From: Reyranella sp. CPCC 100927
GTDB taxonomy: Bacteria; Pseudomonadota; Alphaproteobacteria; Reyranellales; Reyranellaceae
Reading direction: 5' to 3'
Length of the DNA stretch: 64,000 nucleotides
Assembly: GCF_007859315.1 (NCBI RefSeq)
Contig: NZ_VOHA01000027.1
Coordinates: 28,456 to 92,455 of the forward strand
Position numbers and translations under genes: made by a program. Of the stretch, positions 53,169 through 61,853 are shown piece by piece. The notes below the pieces were generated by a model. The model had not been told where the DNA came from. It saw only the letters and a program-made list of their open reading frames with translations, and made no database searches. The first letter of the stretch is position 1, and every line of letters starts with the position of its first letter.

Positions 53169-54689
53169 TCAGGCCGGTGGCGCGAAGATGGCGCGCGTGT
53201 TGACCGTCGCGAGCTGGTCGATGTCGACCGCGAACGTGAGGCCGCCGAGCTCCTCGGCCGCCAGGCGGGGCAGGCGGGCGACCGTGTCGAGAAAGCGGTT
53301 CTGTTCGGCTTCGGGCACGACGCCCTGCGCCAGGATCCGGAACTTCTTCACGTAGTCGGGACGCTGCCACGGCGTGGCGCCGAGCGGGTGCGCGTCCGCA
53401 ACCGCGAGTTCGTCCTCGATCACGCGCCCGTCGTCGAGCGTGATGGCAACGTGGCCGCCGAACGCCTTGATGGCCGGATCGGTCGAGTGGTAGCGCCGCG
53501 TCCAAGCGGGATCCTCGACAGTGCGCACCTTGTGCCACAGCGCCACGGTATCGGGCCGCTGCGCGCGCTCTGCCGCGTAGGAGCGTACGTGATGCCAGCC
53601 GCCGTCCTGCAGCGCCACGGCGAAGATGTACATGATCGAGTGATCGAGGGTTTCGCGACTCGCGTTCGGATCCATCTTCTGCGGATCGTTGGCGCCGGTG
53701 CCGATCACATGGTGTGTATGGTGGCTCGTGCGGATCAGGATGTCCTTGACCCGTGCGACGTCACCGACCTTCGGGCCCATGCGTCGCGCCAGGTCGATCA
53801 GCGCCTGGCTCTGATACTCGGCGGAATGCTCCTTGGTGTAGCTGTCGAGAATGGCGCACTTGGCTTCGCCGGGCGCCGGCAATGGTACCTCGTAGGTCTT
53901 GCCGGGACCGCCCAGCAGCCAGGCGATGAAGCCGTCTTCGCCCTCGTAGGCCGGCGATGGCGCGCCCTCGCCGCGCATCGCCCGATCGACCGCTTCGACC
54001 GCCATCTTGCCCGCGAAGGCAGGCGCGTAGGCCTTCCAGCTCGAGATCTCGCCCTTGCGCGACTGGCGTGTCGTTGTCGTCACGTGCAGCGCCTGCTGCA
54101 CGGCCTGGTAGATCGTCTCCACCGGCAGGCCGAGCGCTGCGCCGATGCCGGCGGCGGCCGACGGCCCGAGATGGGCGATGTGGTCGATCTTGTGTTCGTG
54201 CAGGCAGATGCCCGTCACGAGATCGATCTGGATCTCGTAGCCCGCGGCCAGGCCGCGCACGAGGTCGGCGCCGCTGAGGCCGCAATGCTGGGCGACGGCG
54301 AGGACCGGCGGAATGTTGTCCGCCGGATGCGAGTAGTCGGCGGCGAGGAACGTGTCATGGTAGTCGAGCTCGCGCACCGCCACGCCGTTGGCCCATGCCG
54401 CCCATTCCGGCGAGACCCGTCGGTTGGGATAGGATGTGAGGCCGTAGACCGTGGCGCCGGGTCGGTAAGGATGCGCCATCGCCTGGGCGCGCGCATTCAC
54501 CACCGGCGCGCGGTTCAGCGATGCCGCCGCGACCGCTGCGTTGTCGATGATGCGGTTGCCGATCATCTCGACGACGTCGTCGCTCACCGCAACGGGATCG
54601 GCGGCGACCGTGGCGATCTTCCAGGCGAGCTGGTCCTCGCGCGGCAGCGCTTCGGCTGATTTGTACGTACGAACACGGTGCAGCTTCAC
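53169..54689 (-). CDS. prpD: 2-methylcitrate dehydratase (MmgE/PrpD family)
   Basis: The 506-residue product belongs to the MmgE/PrpD fold: [19 protein letters not shown] (near 46), [20 protein letters not shown] (near 121), [20 protein letters not shown] (near 328). It dehydrates 2-methylcitrate to methylaconitate and, in this family, can complete the rehydration. Its start overlaps the thioesterase stop by 4 bp (ATGA). Confidence 0.92.
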   Translation of the reverse strand: MKLHRVRTYKSAEALPREDQLAWKIATVAADPVAVSDDVVEMIGNRIIDNAAVAAASLNRAPVVNARAQAMAHPYRPGATVYGLTSYPNRRVSPEWAAWANGVAVRELDYHDTFLAADYSHPADNIPPVLAVAQHCGLSGADLVRGLAAGYEIQIDLVTGICLHEHKIDHIAHLGPSAAAGIGAALGLPVETIYQAVQQALHVTTTTRQSRKGEISSWKAYAPAFAGKMAVEAVDRAMRGEGAPSPAYEGEDGFIAWLLGGPGKTYEVPLPAPGEAKCAILDSYTKEHSAEYQSQALIDLARRMGPKVGDVARVKDILIRTSHHTHHVIGTGANDPQKMDPNASRETLDHSIMYIFAVALQDGGWHHVRSYAAERAQRPDTVALWHKVRTVEDPAWTRRYHSTDPAIKAFGGHVAITLDDGRVIEDELAVADAHPLGATPWQRPDYVKKFRILAQGVVPEAEQNRFLDTVARLPRLAAEELGGLTFAVDIDQLATVNTRAIFAPPA

Positions 54690-55114
54690 GAGGCGTCTTC
54701 CTGGCTGAGGGGTGAGGCGTCGGGGATCGGCGTCGGTCGTCCCGTGGCGTCGAGAGCGATCATCTTGAAGCGGCCGCGCATGGCAAGCTCGCGCCGACCG
54801 TCGAGCAGCGTTTCGGCAATGACGTCGACCGCGACCGTCATCGACGTGCGCCCCACGCGCACGACGGTGGCTGTCAGCTCGACGACCTGGCCGACTTTAA
54901 CGGGCTGGTGGAAATCGACCGTCTCGGTGCCGGCCATGACGACGGTTCGTCGGGCGCGACGGCTGGCGGCGACGAAGGCGGCCTTGCCCATCAGGCTCAG
55001 CGCCGAGCCGCCGAAGAGCGTGCCGTAATGATTGGCCTGCTCCGGAAAGACGACTTCGACGAATCGTGTTTCCTCACCGGCCTCAAGGTAGCTGTTCACC
55101 AGAGCGGTATGCAT
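54686..55114 (-). CDS. hotdog-fold acyl-CoA thioesterase
   Basis: The 142-residue product starts at the ATG at 55114. [23 protein letters not shown] (about 22-44) is the hotdog core with the Asn/Gly-rich entry loop, and [21 protein letters not shown] lines the second half. YciA/BFIT-like proteins hydrolyse acyl-CoA. Position at the head of the prp operon and overlap with prpD suggest relief of propionyl-CoA or related ester build-up; a thioesterase is not a usual prp component. Confidence 0.82.
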   Translation of the reverse strand: MHTALVNSYLEAGEETRFVEVVFPEQANHYGTLFGGSALSLMGKAAFVAASRRARRTVVMAGTETVDFHQPVKVGQVVELTATVVRVGRTSMTVAVDVIAETLLDGRRELAMRGRFKMIALDATGRPTPIPDASPLSQEDAS

Positions 55115-55192
55115 CGATCGGGTCGCTCCAGGGGCTTGCGGAAGCTGCGGATGCTCGCAATATGCGCAAATGAGCGACTGCGTAAAATGACT

Positions 55193-55235
55193 GAATTTGC
55201 TTACATTTGTGTAGTCCATACGGTGAATTTGCAAA
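55193..55235. promoter_or_regulatory. candidate ScfR operator between prp operon and its regulator
   Basis: GAATTTGC occurs twice, at 55193 and 55225, 32 bp apart (three helical turns). The second copy is inside the palindrome TTTGCAAA (55228-55235). ScfR-type regulators (RamB, PccR) are known to use TTTGCAAA-like sites. The site lies 16 bp before the regulator's start, which predicts autoregulation as well as control of the divergent prp genes. Confidence 0.65.
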
Positions 55236-55250
55236 CTTTGTGGATGGTCG

Positions 55251-56666
55251 ATGAGCAAAGCCTTCATGGGGGTCCGGCTGCGACGCCTGCGCGAGGAACG
55301 CGGCCTGACCCAGGCCGCGCTGGCGACGGCGCTGGGCCTCTCGAACAGCTATCTCAGCCAGCTCGAGAAGAACCAGCGGCCGCTCACCGTGCCGGTGTTG
55401 CTGAAGATCAACGCGGTCTTCGGTGTCGACGTGCAGCTCTTCTCCGAAAACGACGAAGCGCGGCTGATTGCCGATCTGCGCGATGCGCTGTCCGAGGCGC
55501 AGACCGGCGAGAGCGTGGCGCTGGCCGAGATCCGCGAACTGGCGTCGAACATGCCGGCGGTAGGACGCGCGCTGGTGACGCTGCACGGCCGATATCGTCA
55601 GGCGATCGAGCGTACGCAAGCCCTGGCAACGCGGCTGGGCGATGACCGGCCGGCGAACGGCCTGCCGCCGATGCCGTTCGAGGAAGTGCGCGATTTCTTC
55701 TATGTCCGTCACAACCACATTGCCGAGCTCGACCAGGCAGCGGAAGCGCTCTATGCACGTGCTTCGTTGGTGCCGGGCAGCCTGCATGTCGACCTGGCCG
55801 CCTATCTCGCGAAACGCCACGGCATTCGGGTCGCCTTCGACGCGTCCGACGACGGCGAGGGCACACAGCGCCTGTATGATTCCCGCAGCCGGGTCCTGCA
55901 CCTGTCGCCCGGCCAGCGGCCCGGCCAGCACGCGTTTCAGATGGCGGCCCAGCTTGCCTTTCTGGAAATGGAGGACACGATCCGCGCGCTGGTCGATGCC
56001 GCATCGTTGACCGGACCGGAGGCGCGGGCGCTGGCGCGCATCGGGCTTGCCAGCTACTTCGCCGGCGCGCTGGTGCTTCCCTACATCCCCTTCTTGCGGG
56101 CCGCCGAATCGTTGCGCTACGACATCGAGCGCCTGGGCCGCCAGTTCGGCGTCGGCTTCGAAACGGTGTGCCACCGCCTGAGTTCGCTGCAACGGCCGGA
56201 AGCCAAGGGTGTGCCTTTCTTCTTCGTTCGCGTCGACCGAGCGGGCAACATCTCCAAGCGACAGTCGGCAACAGACTTTCACTTCTCGCGCGTGGGCGGC
56301 ACCTGCCCGCTGTGGAATGTCTATGAAGCCTTCGCGCACCCCGGCCGCATCCTGACACAGCTCGCCGAAATGCCTGATGGACGCACCTACCTCTGGGTTG
56401 CGCGGACCGTCACACGCGGACACGGCGAATACGGCGCGCCGGGCAAGACATTCTCCATCGGCCTGGGCTGCGATCTGCGGCACGCGGCCAAACTGGTCTA
56501 CTCGAAGGGGCTCGACCTCGGCCATACACGGGTGGCGACGCCGATCGGTGCCGGCTGCAAGATCTGCGAGCGGCCCGTGTGCCCCCAGCGTGCCTTCCCG
56601 CCGATCGGCAAGGCGCTCGCGATCGACGAAAACCGGCACCGCTTCGTTCCCTACAGGACGGCATGA
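55251..56666 (+). CDS. ScfR/MccR-type XRE transcriptional regulator (methylcitrate cycle)
   Basis: The 471-residue product has an XRE helix-turn-helix (about 8-62: LRRLREERGLTQAALATALG, SNSYLSQLEKNQRPLT). A degenerate IrrE-like region follows, in which HExxH is lost (FQMAAQLAFLE), and then a DUF2083 domain ending CKICERPVCPQRAFPP. It is a paralog of the regulator beside aceA. Divergence from the thioesterase-prpDCB unit assigns it to propionyl-CoA sensing. It is also the gene just upstream of the Liv-type operon, so a second role there cannot be excluded. Confidence 0.9.
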   Translation: MSKAFMGVRLRRLREERGLTQAALATALGLSNSYLSQLEKNQRPLTVPVLLKINAVFGVDVQLFSENDEARLIADLRDALSEAQTGESVALAEIRELASNMPAVGRALVTLHGRYRQAIERTQALATRLGDDRPANGLPPMPFEEVRDFFYVRHNHIAELDQAAEALYARASLVPGSLHVDLAAYLAKRHGIRVAFDASDDGEGTQRLYDSRSRVLHLSPGQRPGQHAFQMAAQLAFLEMEDTIRALVDAASLTGPEARALARIGLASYFAGALVLPYIPFLRAAESLRYDIERLGRQFGVGFETVCHRLSSLQRPEAKGVPFFFVRVDRAGNISKRQSATDFHFSRVGGTCPLWNVYEAFAHPGRILTQLAEMPDGRTYLWVARTVTRGHGEYGAPGKTFSIGLGCDLRHAAKLVYSKGLDLGHTRVATPIGAGCKICERPVCPQRAFPPIGKALAIDENRHRFVPYRTA

Positions 56667-56734
56667 ACACCTTCGGGAGAGCACCGACGCTTCGTAGGGT
56701 CTTTACCGGCATTGCGGCACAGCGATAGAATGCG

Positions 56735-56758
56735 AGATCGTTTGCTTACGAACGATCT
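56735..56758. promoter_or_regulatory. palindromic operator, copy 2 (Liv-type transporter operon)
   Basis: AGATCGTT and AACGATCT flank TGCTTACG, so arms of 10 bp with one mismatch surround CTTA. Its core ATCGTTTGCTTACGAACGAT differs at one base from the site at 10101-10120, and both are followed by CT. It lies 70 bp before the SBP gene. Confidence 0.7.
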
Positions 56759-56828
56759 TCCGTAAGCCTTGTGCGGTGCGTCATTTTCTCGTCAATCTGC
56801 GTTTATTCGAACCAGGGGATCCGACACT

Positions 56829-58031
56829 ATGAAACGCAGGACTGTCCTCGGATTTGCCGCCGGTGCCGCAGCGGGACTGACGCTGCCGGCGCGCGCGCAA
56901 TCCGGTCCGATCAAGATCGGCGAGCTCAACAGCTACAAGGTCTTTCCCGCCTTCCTCGAGCCCTACAAGAAGGGCTGGGAGCTGGCGGCCGAGGAGGTCA
57001 ATGCCGCGGGCGGCGTGCTGGGACGCAAGATCGAGATCGTCTCGCGCGACGACGGCGGCACGCCGGGTGATGCGGTGCGCGTGGCCGAGGAGCTGCTGAG
57101 CCGTGAGAACGTCGCCTTCCTGATCGGCACCTTCCCGTCCAACGTCGGGCTCGCGGTGGCCGATTTCGCCAAGCAGCGCAAGACGCTGTTCATCGCCGCC
57201 GAACCGCTGACCGACAAGATCACCTGGGACCAGGGCAACCGCTACACCTTCCGCCTGCGCGCCTCGACCTACATGCAGACCGCGATGCTGGTCCCCGACG
57301 CCGTGAAGCTGAAGAAGAAGCGCTGGGCCATCGTCTACCCCAACTACGAATACGGCCAGTCAGCCACCGCCGCCTTCAAGAAGCTCCTGCAGGCGCAGCA
57401 GCCCGACGCCACGTTCGTCACCGAGCAGGCGACGCCGCTGGGCAAGATCGAGGCCGGCGCAGTGGCGCAGGCGATCGCCGATGCCAAGCCGGACGCGATC
57501 TTCAGTTCGCTGTTCGGGCCCGACCTTGCGAAATTCGTGCGCGAGGGCAATCAGCGCGAGCTGTTCAAGGGCGTCGAGGTGTTCAACATCCTGGCCGGCG
57601 AGCCGGAGTATCTCGATCCGTTGAAGGAGGAGACGCCCAGCGGCTGGTACGTCACCGGCTACCCGTGGTCCGAGATCAAGACCGCCGAGCACGCGAAGTT
57701 CCTGGCCGCCTACCAGGCGAAGTTCAAGGACTACCCGCGCCTGGGCTCGATCGTGGGCTATTCGACCGTGATGTCGGCGGCGGCGGCGATCAAGAAGGCT
57801 GCTGCGCTGGACCAGGAGAAATTGGTCGACGCCATGTCGGGCCTGACCCACAGCACGCCGTTCGGCGACATCACCTACCGGCCGCTCGATCACCAGTCGA
57901 CCATGGGCGCCTATGTCGGCCAGCTCGGCGTCAAGGACGGCAAGGGCGTGATGGTCAACTGGCGCTACGTCGACGGCAAGGACGCCATGCCGTCCGACGA
58001 CGACATCCGCCGCATGCGGCCCACGAACTGA
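56829..58031 (+). CDS. Liv-type ABC transporter substrate-binding protein
   Basis: The 400-residue product starts at the ATG at 56829. The leader KRRTVLGFAAGAAAGLTLPA contains paired arginines and an ARAQS cleavage site, consistent with Tat or Sec export. The mature protein is a type I periplasmic-binding protein (Peripla_BP_6): GPIKIGELNSYKVF, then GWELAAEEVNAAGGVLGRKI and RDDGGTPGDAVRVAEELL. The family binds branched-chain amino acids, amides, urea and aromatic acids. The ligand is not predictable; the shared operator suggests an N-heterocycle or its breakdown product. Confidence 0.9.
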   Translation: MKRRTVLGFAAGAAAGLTLPARAQSGPIKIGELNSYKVFPAFLEPYKKGWELAAEEVNAAGGVLGRKIEIVSRDDGGTPGDAVRVAEELLSRENVAFLIGTFPSNVGLAVADFAKQRKTLFIAAEPLTDKITWDQGNRYTFRLRASTYMQTAMLVPDAVKLKKKRWAIVYPNYEYGQSATAAFKKLLQAQQPDATFVTEQATPLGKIEAGAVAQAIADAKPDAIFSSLFGPDLAKFVREGNQRELFKGVEVFNILAGEPEYLDPLKEETPSGWYVTGYPWSEIKTAEHAKFLAAYQAKFKDYPRLGSIVGYSTVMSAAAAIKKAAALDQEKLVDAMSGLTHSTPFGDITYRPLDHQSTMGAYVGQLGVKDGKGVMVNWRYVDGKDAMPSDDDIRRMRPTN

Positions 58032-58032
58032 T

Positions 58033-58160
58033 CCTCCTCCCCACGCAGTGGGGAGGTGCCCCGAAGGGGCGGAGGGGACCCCACGTGGTCTATGTAACGG
58101 AGACCACGTCCGGTCCCCCTCCGGCCTTCGGCCACCTCCCCCAACTGCGTTGGGGGAGGG
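58033..58160. repeat. family C hairpin repeat, copy 1
   Basis: TCCTCCCCACGCAGTGGGGA and CCTCCCCCAACTGCGTTGGG are self-pairing units, and the outer parts also pair (GGAGGGGACC with GGTCCCCCTCC). The inner ACGTGGTC / GACCACGT-like stem is present. It fills the gap between the SBP and permease genes. Confidence 0.8.
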
Positions 58161-58169
58161 AATAACCCC

Positions 58170-60224
58170 GTGACCTTCGCCAGTTTCATTGCCCAGCTTC
58201 TCAACGGTCTGGCCGGTGCCTCGTCGCTGTTCATGGTGGCGGCCGGCCTGTCGCTGATCTTTGGCGTCACGCGCATCGTCAATTTCGCGCACGGCTCGCT
58301 CTACATGCTGGGCCTGTACGGCGCCTATGCCCTGCTTGAAGGCCTGACGACCCAGCTGTTCGCCTTCGGCGGTTTCGGCCGCACGCCGCTGGGCTTCTGG
58401 GCCGCGGTGGTGATCGCCGCCGTCCTGGTCGGCATCGTGGGCGTGCTGATCGAAGTGCTGGTGCTGCGCCGCATCTACCGTGCGCCCGAGCTGTTCCAGC
58501 TGCTGGCCACCTTCGCCGTGGTGCTGGTCGTCAAGGACATCGCGCTCGCGGTGTGGGGCGCCGAGGATCTCGTGGGTCCGCGCGCGCCGGGGCTGAGCGG
58601 CACCGTCACCATCCTCGACCGCCGCGTGCCGCAATACGACCTCGCCCTGATCGTGATCGCGCCCGTGGTGCTGCTGGCGCTGTGGCTGGCGCTCAGTCGC
58701 ACGCGGTGGGGCGCCTTGGTGCGCGCTGCCACGCAGGACCGCGAGATGGTGGGCGCGCTGGGCGTCAACGAGACCTGGCTGTTCACCGGTGTCTTCTTCA
58801 TTGGGTCCATGCTGGCGGGGCTGGGTGGCGCGCTGCAGTTGCCGCGCGAGCCGGCCCATCTGGGACTGGACCTGGCGCTGATCGCCGATGCCTTCGTGGT
58901 GACCGTGGTCGGTGGGCTGGGCAGCGTGCCCGGCGCCTTCCTGGCGGCGATCCTGATCGGCGTGGTGAAGGCATTCTGCGTCGCGCTGGGCACGCAGAGC
59001 ATTCTCGGCTTCGAGGTTTCGTTCTCGCGGCTCACCCTGGTCGTCGAATTCCTGGTGATGGCCGCTGTCCTGGTGGCGCGGCCCTACGGCCTGCTGGGCC
59101 GGCCGCCGGTGCTGCAGCGCGCCGCCGGCGAGGCCGCGCCGCCGCTCTCCTTGCCGCGCTGGCCGGTATGGGCACCGGTCATGGTGCTGCTGGCGGTGGT
59201 GCCGTTGGTGATGGGCCACGACCGCTACCTGATGGTGCTGCTGACCGACATCTTCATTTTCGCGCTGTTTGCCGTCAGCCTGCATGTGCTGATGGGGCCC
59301 TCGGGCATGGTGTCGTTCGGCCACGCCGCCTATTTCGGCATCGCCGCCTACGCCGCGGCGCTGCTGCTGAAGCGCGCCGCGTTGCCGATGGAAGTGGCGC
59401 TGCTGGCGGCGCCCGCGGTCGCCGGCGGCTTCGCGCTGCTGTTCGGCTGGTTCTGCGTGCGCCTGTCGGGCGTCTATCTGGCGATGCTGACCCTGGCGTT
59501 CGCGCAGATCGCCTGGTCGGTGATCTTCCAGTGGGACTCCTTCACCGGCGGCAGCAACGGCATGATCGGCGTCTGGCCGTCGGGCTGGCTGGCGTCGAAG
59601 AGCGCGTATTACTGGCTGGCGCTGGCCCTGTGCGGCATCGGCATCGCCTTCCTGTGGCGCCTGCTCTTCTCGCCCTTCGGCTACGCGCTGCGCGCCGGCC
59701 GTGACTCGCCGTTGCGCGCTGAGGCCATCGGCATCGACCTGCGGCGCCAGCAGTGGTTCGCCTTCGCGGTGGCCGGCGCATTGGGTGGCCTGGCCGGCGC
59801 GTTGTTCGCCTTTTCCAAGGGCAGCATCTCGCCCGAGCTCACGTCGATCGCATTGTCGACGGATGCATTGGTGATGGTGCTGCTGGGCGGCGTCGAGACC
59901 TTGACCGGCCCGGTGGCCGGCGCCGCCGTCTTCACCTGGCTGAAGGACGAGCTGGCCCGGCGCACCGAATTCTGGCGCGCGCTGCTGGGCCTGGTGATCC
60001 TCGCCCTGGTGCTGCTCTTCCCGCAAGGCATCGTCGGCGGTACCCGCCAGCTCTGGCACCGCCTGCGGCGTCTTCTCACGCCCCCTCCCCCCTTGTGGGG
60101 GAGGGCTGGGGAGGGGGGTGCCTCACATCAGGTGCCTCGTGTGCAGACCCCCCACCCGTCGGCGCTGCGCGCCGCCGACCTCCCCCGCAAGGGGGGAGGT
60201 GATGAGCGGGGAGGGGGCATATGA
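58170..60224 (+). CDS. fused LivH-LivM permease with repeat-encoded tail
   Basis: The 684-residue product has a GTG start. Residues 1-310 form a LivH-type permease (ARIVNFAHGSLYMLG-type motif near 36, VVTVVGGLGSVPGAFLAAI near 245). Residues 330-630 form a LivM-type permease (LMGPSGMVSFGHAAYFGIAA near 373, VMVLLGGVETLTGPVAGA near 568). Two subunits that are normally separate are thus one chain. From about 635 onward (PPPPLWGRAGEGG) the sequence is translated family C repeat, about 50 residues of Gly/Pro/Arg. The stop overlaps livG (ATGA). Confidence 0.9.
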   Translation: MTFASFIAQLLNGLAGASSLFMVAAGLSLIFGVTRIVNFAHGSLYMLGLYGAYALLEGLTTQLFAFGGFGRTPLGFWAAVVIAAVLVGIVGVLIEVLVLRRIYRAPELFQLLATFAVVLVVKDIALAVWGAEDLVGPRAPGLSGTVTILDRRVPQYDLALIVIAPVVLLALWLALSRTRWGALVRAATQDREMVGALGVNETWLFTGVFFIGSMLAGLGGALQLPREPAHLGLDLALIADAFVVTVVGGLGSVPGAFLAAILIGVVKAFCVALGTQSILGFEVSFSRLTLVVEFLVMAAVLVARPYGLLGRPPVLQRAAGEAAPPLSLPRWPVWAPVMVLLAVVPLVMGHDRYLMVLLTDIFIFALFAVSLHVLMGPSGMVSFGHAAYFGIAAYAAALLLKRAALPMEVALLAAPAVAGGFALLFGWFCVRLSGVYLAMLTLAFAQIAWSVIFQWDSFTGGSNGMIGVWPSGWLASKSAYYWLALALCGIGIAFLWRLLFSPFGYALRAGRDSPLRAEAIGIDLRRQQWFAFAVAGALGGLAGALFAFSKGSISPELTSIALSTDALVMVLLGGVETLTGPVAGAAVFTWLKDELARRTEFWRALLGLVILALVLLFPQGIVGGTRQLWHRLRRLLTPPPPLWGRAGEGGASHQVPRVQTPHPSALRAADLPRKGGGDERGGGI
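60081..60217. repeat. family C repeat, copy 2 (coding)
   Basis: CCCCTCCCCCCTTGTGGGGG opens it, and CCTCCCCCGCAAGGGGGGAG closes it, with CGGCGCTGCGCGCCG in the middle. It encodes the LivHM tail and includes the ribosome-binding region of livG (GGGGAGGGGG). Confidence 0.8.
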
Positions 60225-60988
60225 CCGCAACCGTCCTCGACGTGCGCGGTCTCTCCAAGGCGTTCGGTGGCGTGCGCGCGGTCGATGACGTGCACTTCAC
60301 CATCGCGGCGGGCGAGCTGCTGGCGCTGATCGGGCCCAACGGGGCGGGCAAGTCGACCTGCTTCAACATGCTCAATGGGCAGCTGCGTCCCGATGGCGGC
60401 AGTGTGCAGCTGAATGGCCGCAGCATCGTGGGCCTGCCGCCGCGGCGGGTGTGGCGGCTGGGCGTCGGCCGCACCTTCCAGATCACGGCCACCTTCGTGT
60501 CGATGACGGTGCGCGAGAACGTGCAGATGGCGCTGCTGTCGCATCACCGGCGCATCGGCGCCGTCTTCGCGCGCGCCGGCGATCTCTACCGCGACGAGGC
60601 CGATGCATTGTTGGAGCGGGTCGCCATGCGCGACCAGGCCGAGCGCGTGTGCGGTGTGCTGGCCTACGGCGATCTCAAGCGGGTCGAGCTGGCGGTGGCG
60701 CTGGCCAACGATCCCAAGCTGCTGCTGATGGACGAGCCGACCGCCGGCATGGCGCCCAAGGAGCGTGTGCAGCTCATGGAACTGGCGGCCCGCCTGGCGC
60801 GCGAGCGGCAGGTCGCGGTGCTGTTCACCGAGCACGATATGGACGTGGTGTTCGCCCATGCCGATCGCATCATCGTGCTCGACCGCGGCAAACTGATCGC
60901 GCAGGGCACGCCGGCCGAGGTGCGTGCCGATCCGCAGGTCCAGGCTGTCTATCTCGGCTCCGGCGCGATGTACGGCCATGCCCACTGA
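60221..60988 (+). CDS. Liv-type ABC transporter ATP-binding protein (LivG)
   Basis: The 255-residue product has Walker A GPNGAGKST (about 39), the LivG-type signature LAYGDLKRVELAVAL (near 147), Walker B LLLMDEPTAGM and H-loop FTEHDMDVVF. The C-terminal LivG extension is present. Its ribosome-binding site is inside a family C repeat. It powers the transporter from the cytosolic side with LivF. Confidence 0.92.
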   Translation: MTATVLDVRGLSKAFGGVRAVDDVHFTIAAGELLALIGPNGAGKSTCFNMLNGQLRPDGGSVQLNGRSIVGLPPRRVWRLGVGRTFQITATFVSMTVRENVQMALLSHHRRIGAVFARAGDLYRDEADALLERVAMRDQAERVCGVLAYGDLKRVELAVALANDPKLLLMDEPTAGMAPKERVQLMELAARLARERQVAVLFTEHDMDVVFAHADRIIVLDRGKLIAQGTPAEVRADPQVQAVYLGSGAMYGHAH

Positions 60989-61703
60989 AGCGCGCGACAC
61001 CCTGCTGCAGGTCGACGGCCTGCATGCCTTCTATGGACGGGCTCACATCCTGGCCGACGTGGCGCTCACGGCACGCGTGGGTGATGTGCTGGCGCTGCTG
61101 GGTCGCAACGGCGCCGGGAAGTCGACGACACTGAAGTCGATCATGGGCCTGGTGCCGCCGGCGGAAGGTACGATCGTGTTCGATGGCACCCGCATCGATC
61201 GCCTGGCGCCCTATCGCATCGCGCGGCTGGGACTGGGCTTCGTGCCCGAGGACCGCCGCATCTTCACCGACCTGTCGGTGCTGGAGAACCTTGAGGTCGG
61301 GCGCCAGAAGGCGCGCGACGGCGCGCCGACCTGGACACCCGACAAGCTGTTCGAGCTGTTCCCCAATCTCGGCCGCATGAAAAGCCGGCCGGGCGGGCGC
61401 ATGTCGGGCGGCGAGCAGCAGATGCTGACCATCGCGCGCACCCTGATGGGCAACCCCCGCTGCGTGCTGCTCGACGAGCCGTCGGAGGGTCTGTCGCCGC
61501 TGATCGTCGAGCAGATGGCGCAGGCCATCCGCGCCATGCGGTCGGAGGGCTTGTGCGTGATCCTTTCGGAGCAGAACCTGCATTTCGCATCGCTGGTCGC
61601 CGACCATGCCGTGATCGTCGAGAAGGGCCGGGTGCGCTTCGCCGGCACCATGGATGACCTGCGCGCCGATCCGGCGGTGCGCGAGCAGTATCTGTCGGTG
61701 TGA
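60978..61703 (+). CDS. Liv-type ABC transporter ATP-binding protein (LivF)
   Basis: The 241-residue product starts at the ATG at 60978, overlapping livG by 11 bp. Walker A is GRNGAGKST (about 42), the signature is RMSGGEQQMLTIARTL, and Walker B is CVLLDEPSEGLSP. FVPEDRRIFTDLSVLENLEV is the typical LivF Q-loop region. It completes the four-component transporter (fused LivHM, LivG, LivF and the SBP). Confidence 0.92.
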   Translation: MPTEARDTLLQVDGLHAFYGRAHILADVALTARVGDVLALLGRNGAGKSTTLKSIMGLVPPAEGTIVFDGTRIDRLAPYRIARLGLGFVPEDRRIFTDLSVLENLEVGRQKARDGAPTWTPDKLFELFPNLGRMKSRPGGRMSGGEQQMLTIARTLMGNPRCVLLDEPSEGLSPLIVEQMAQAIRAMRSEGLCVILSEQNLHFASLVADHAVIVEKGRVRFAGTMDDLRADPAVREQYLSV

Positions 61704-61744
61704 GGGCCGGGGCATGCCACGTTCTTATCGTCATCCAGGCCCCT

Positions 61745-61829
61745 GTCATCCCGAGCGTAGCGAGGGATCTCCTGCGCGTGGCGCACCGTGCGTCTTCCGT
61801 GGGAGATCCCTCGCGACGCTCGGGATGAC
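61745..61829. repeat. family A hairpin repeat, copy 6
   Basis: GTCATCCCGAGCGTAGCGAG and GATCCCTCGCGACGCTCGGG plus ATGAC form arms of about 27 bp with one or two mismatches and a loop of about 30 nt. It separates livF from the HyuA-type gene. Confidence 0.85.
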
Positions 61830-61853
61830 GGACTGCCCGACCATGGGAATACA

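Noticed and set aside
57360..60059. Very long open frame (about 900 codons) on the minus strand
   Set aside because: It lies antisense to the SBP and LivHM genes and has the Arg/His/Gln-rich composition of a shadow frame in GC-rich DNA; no domain is seen.
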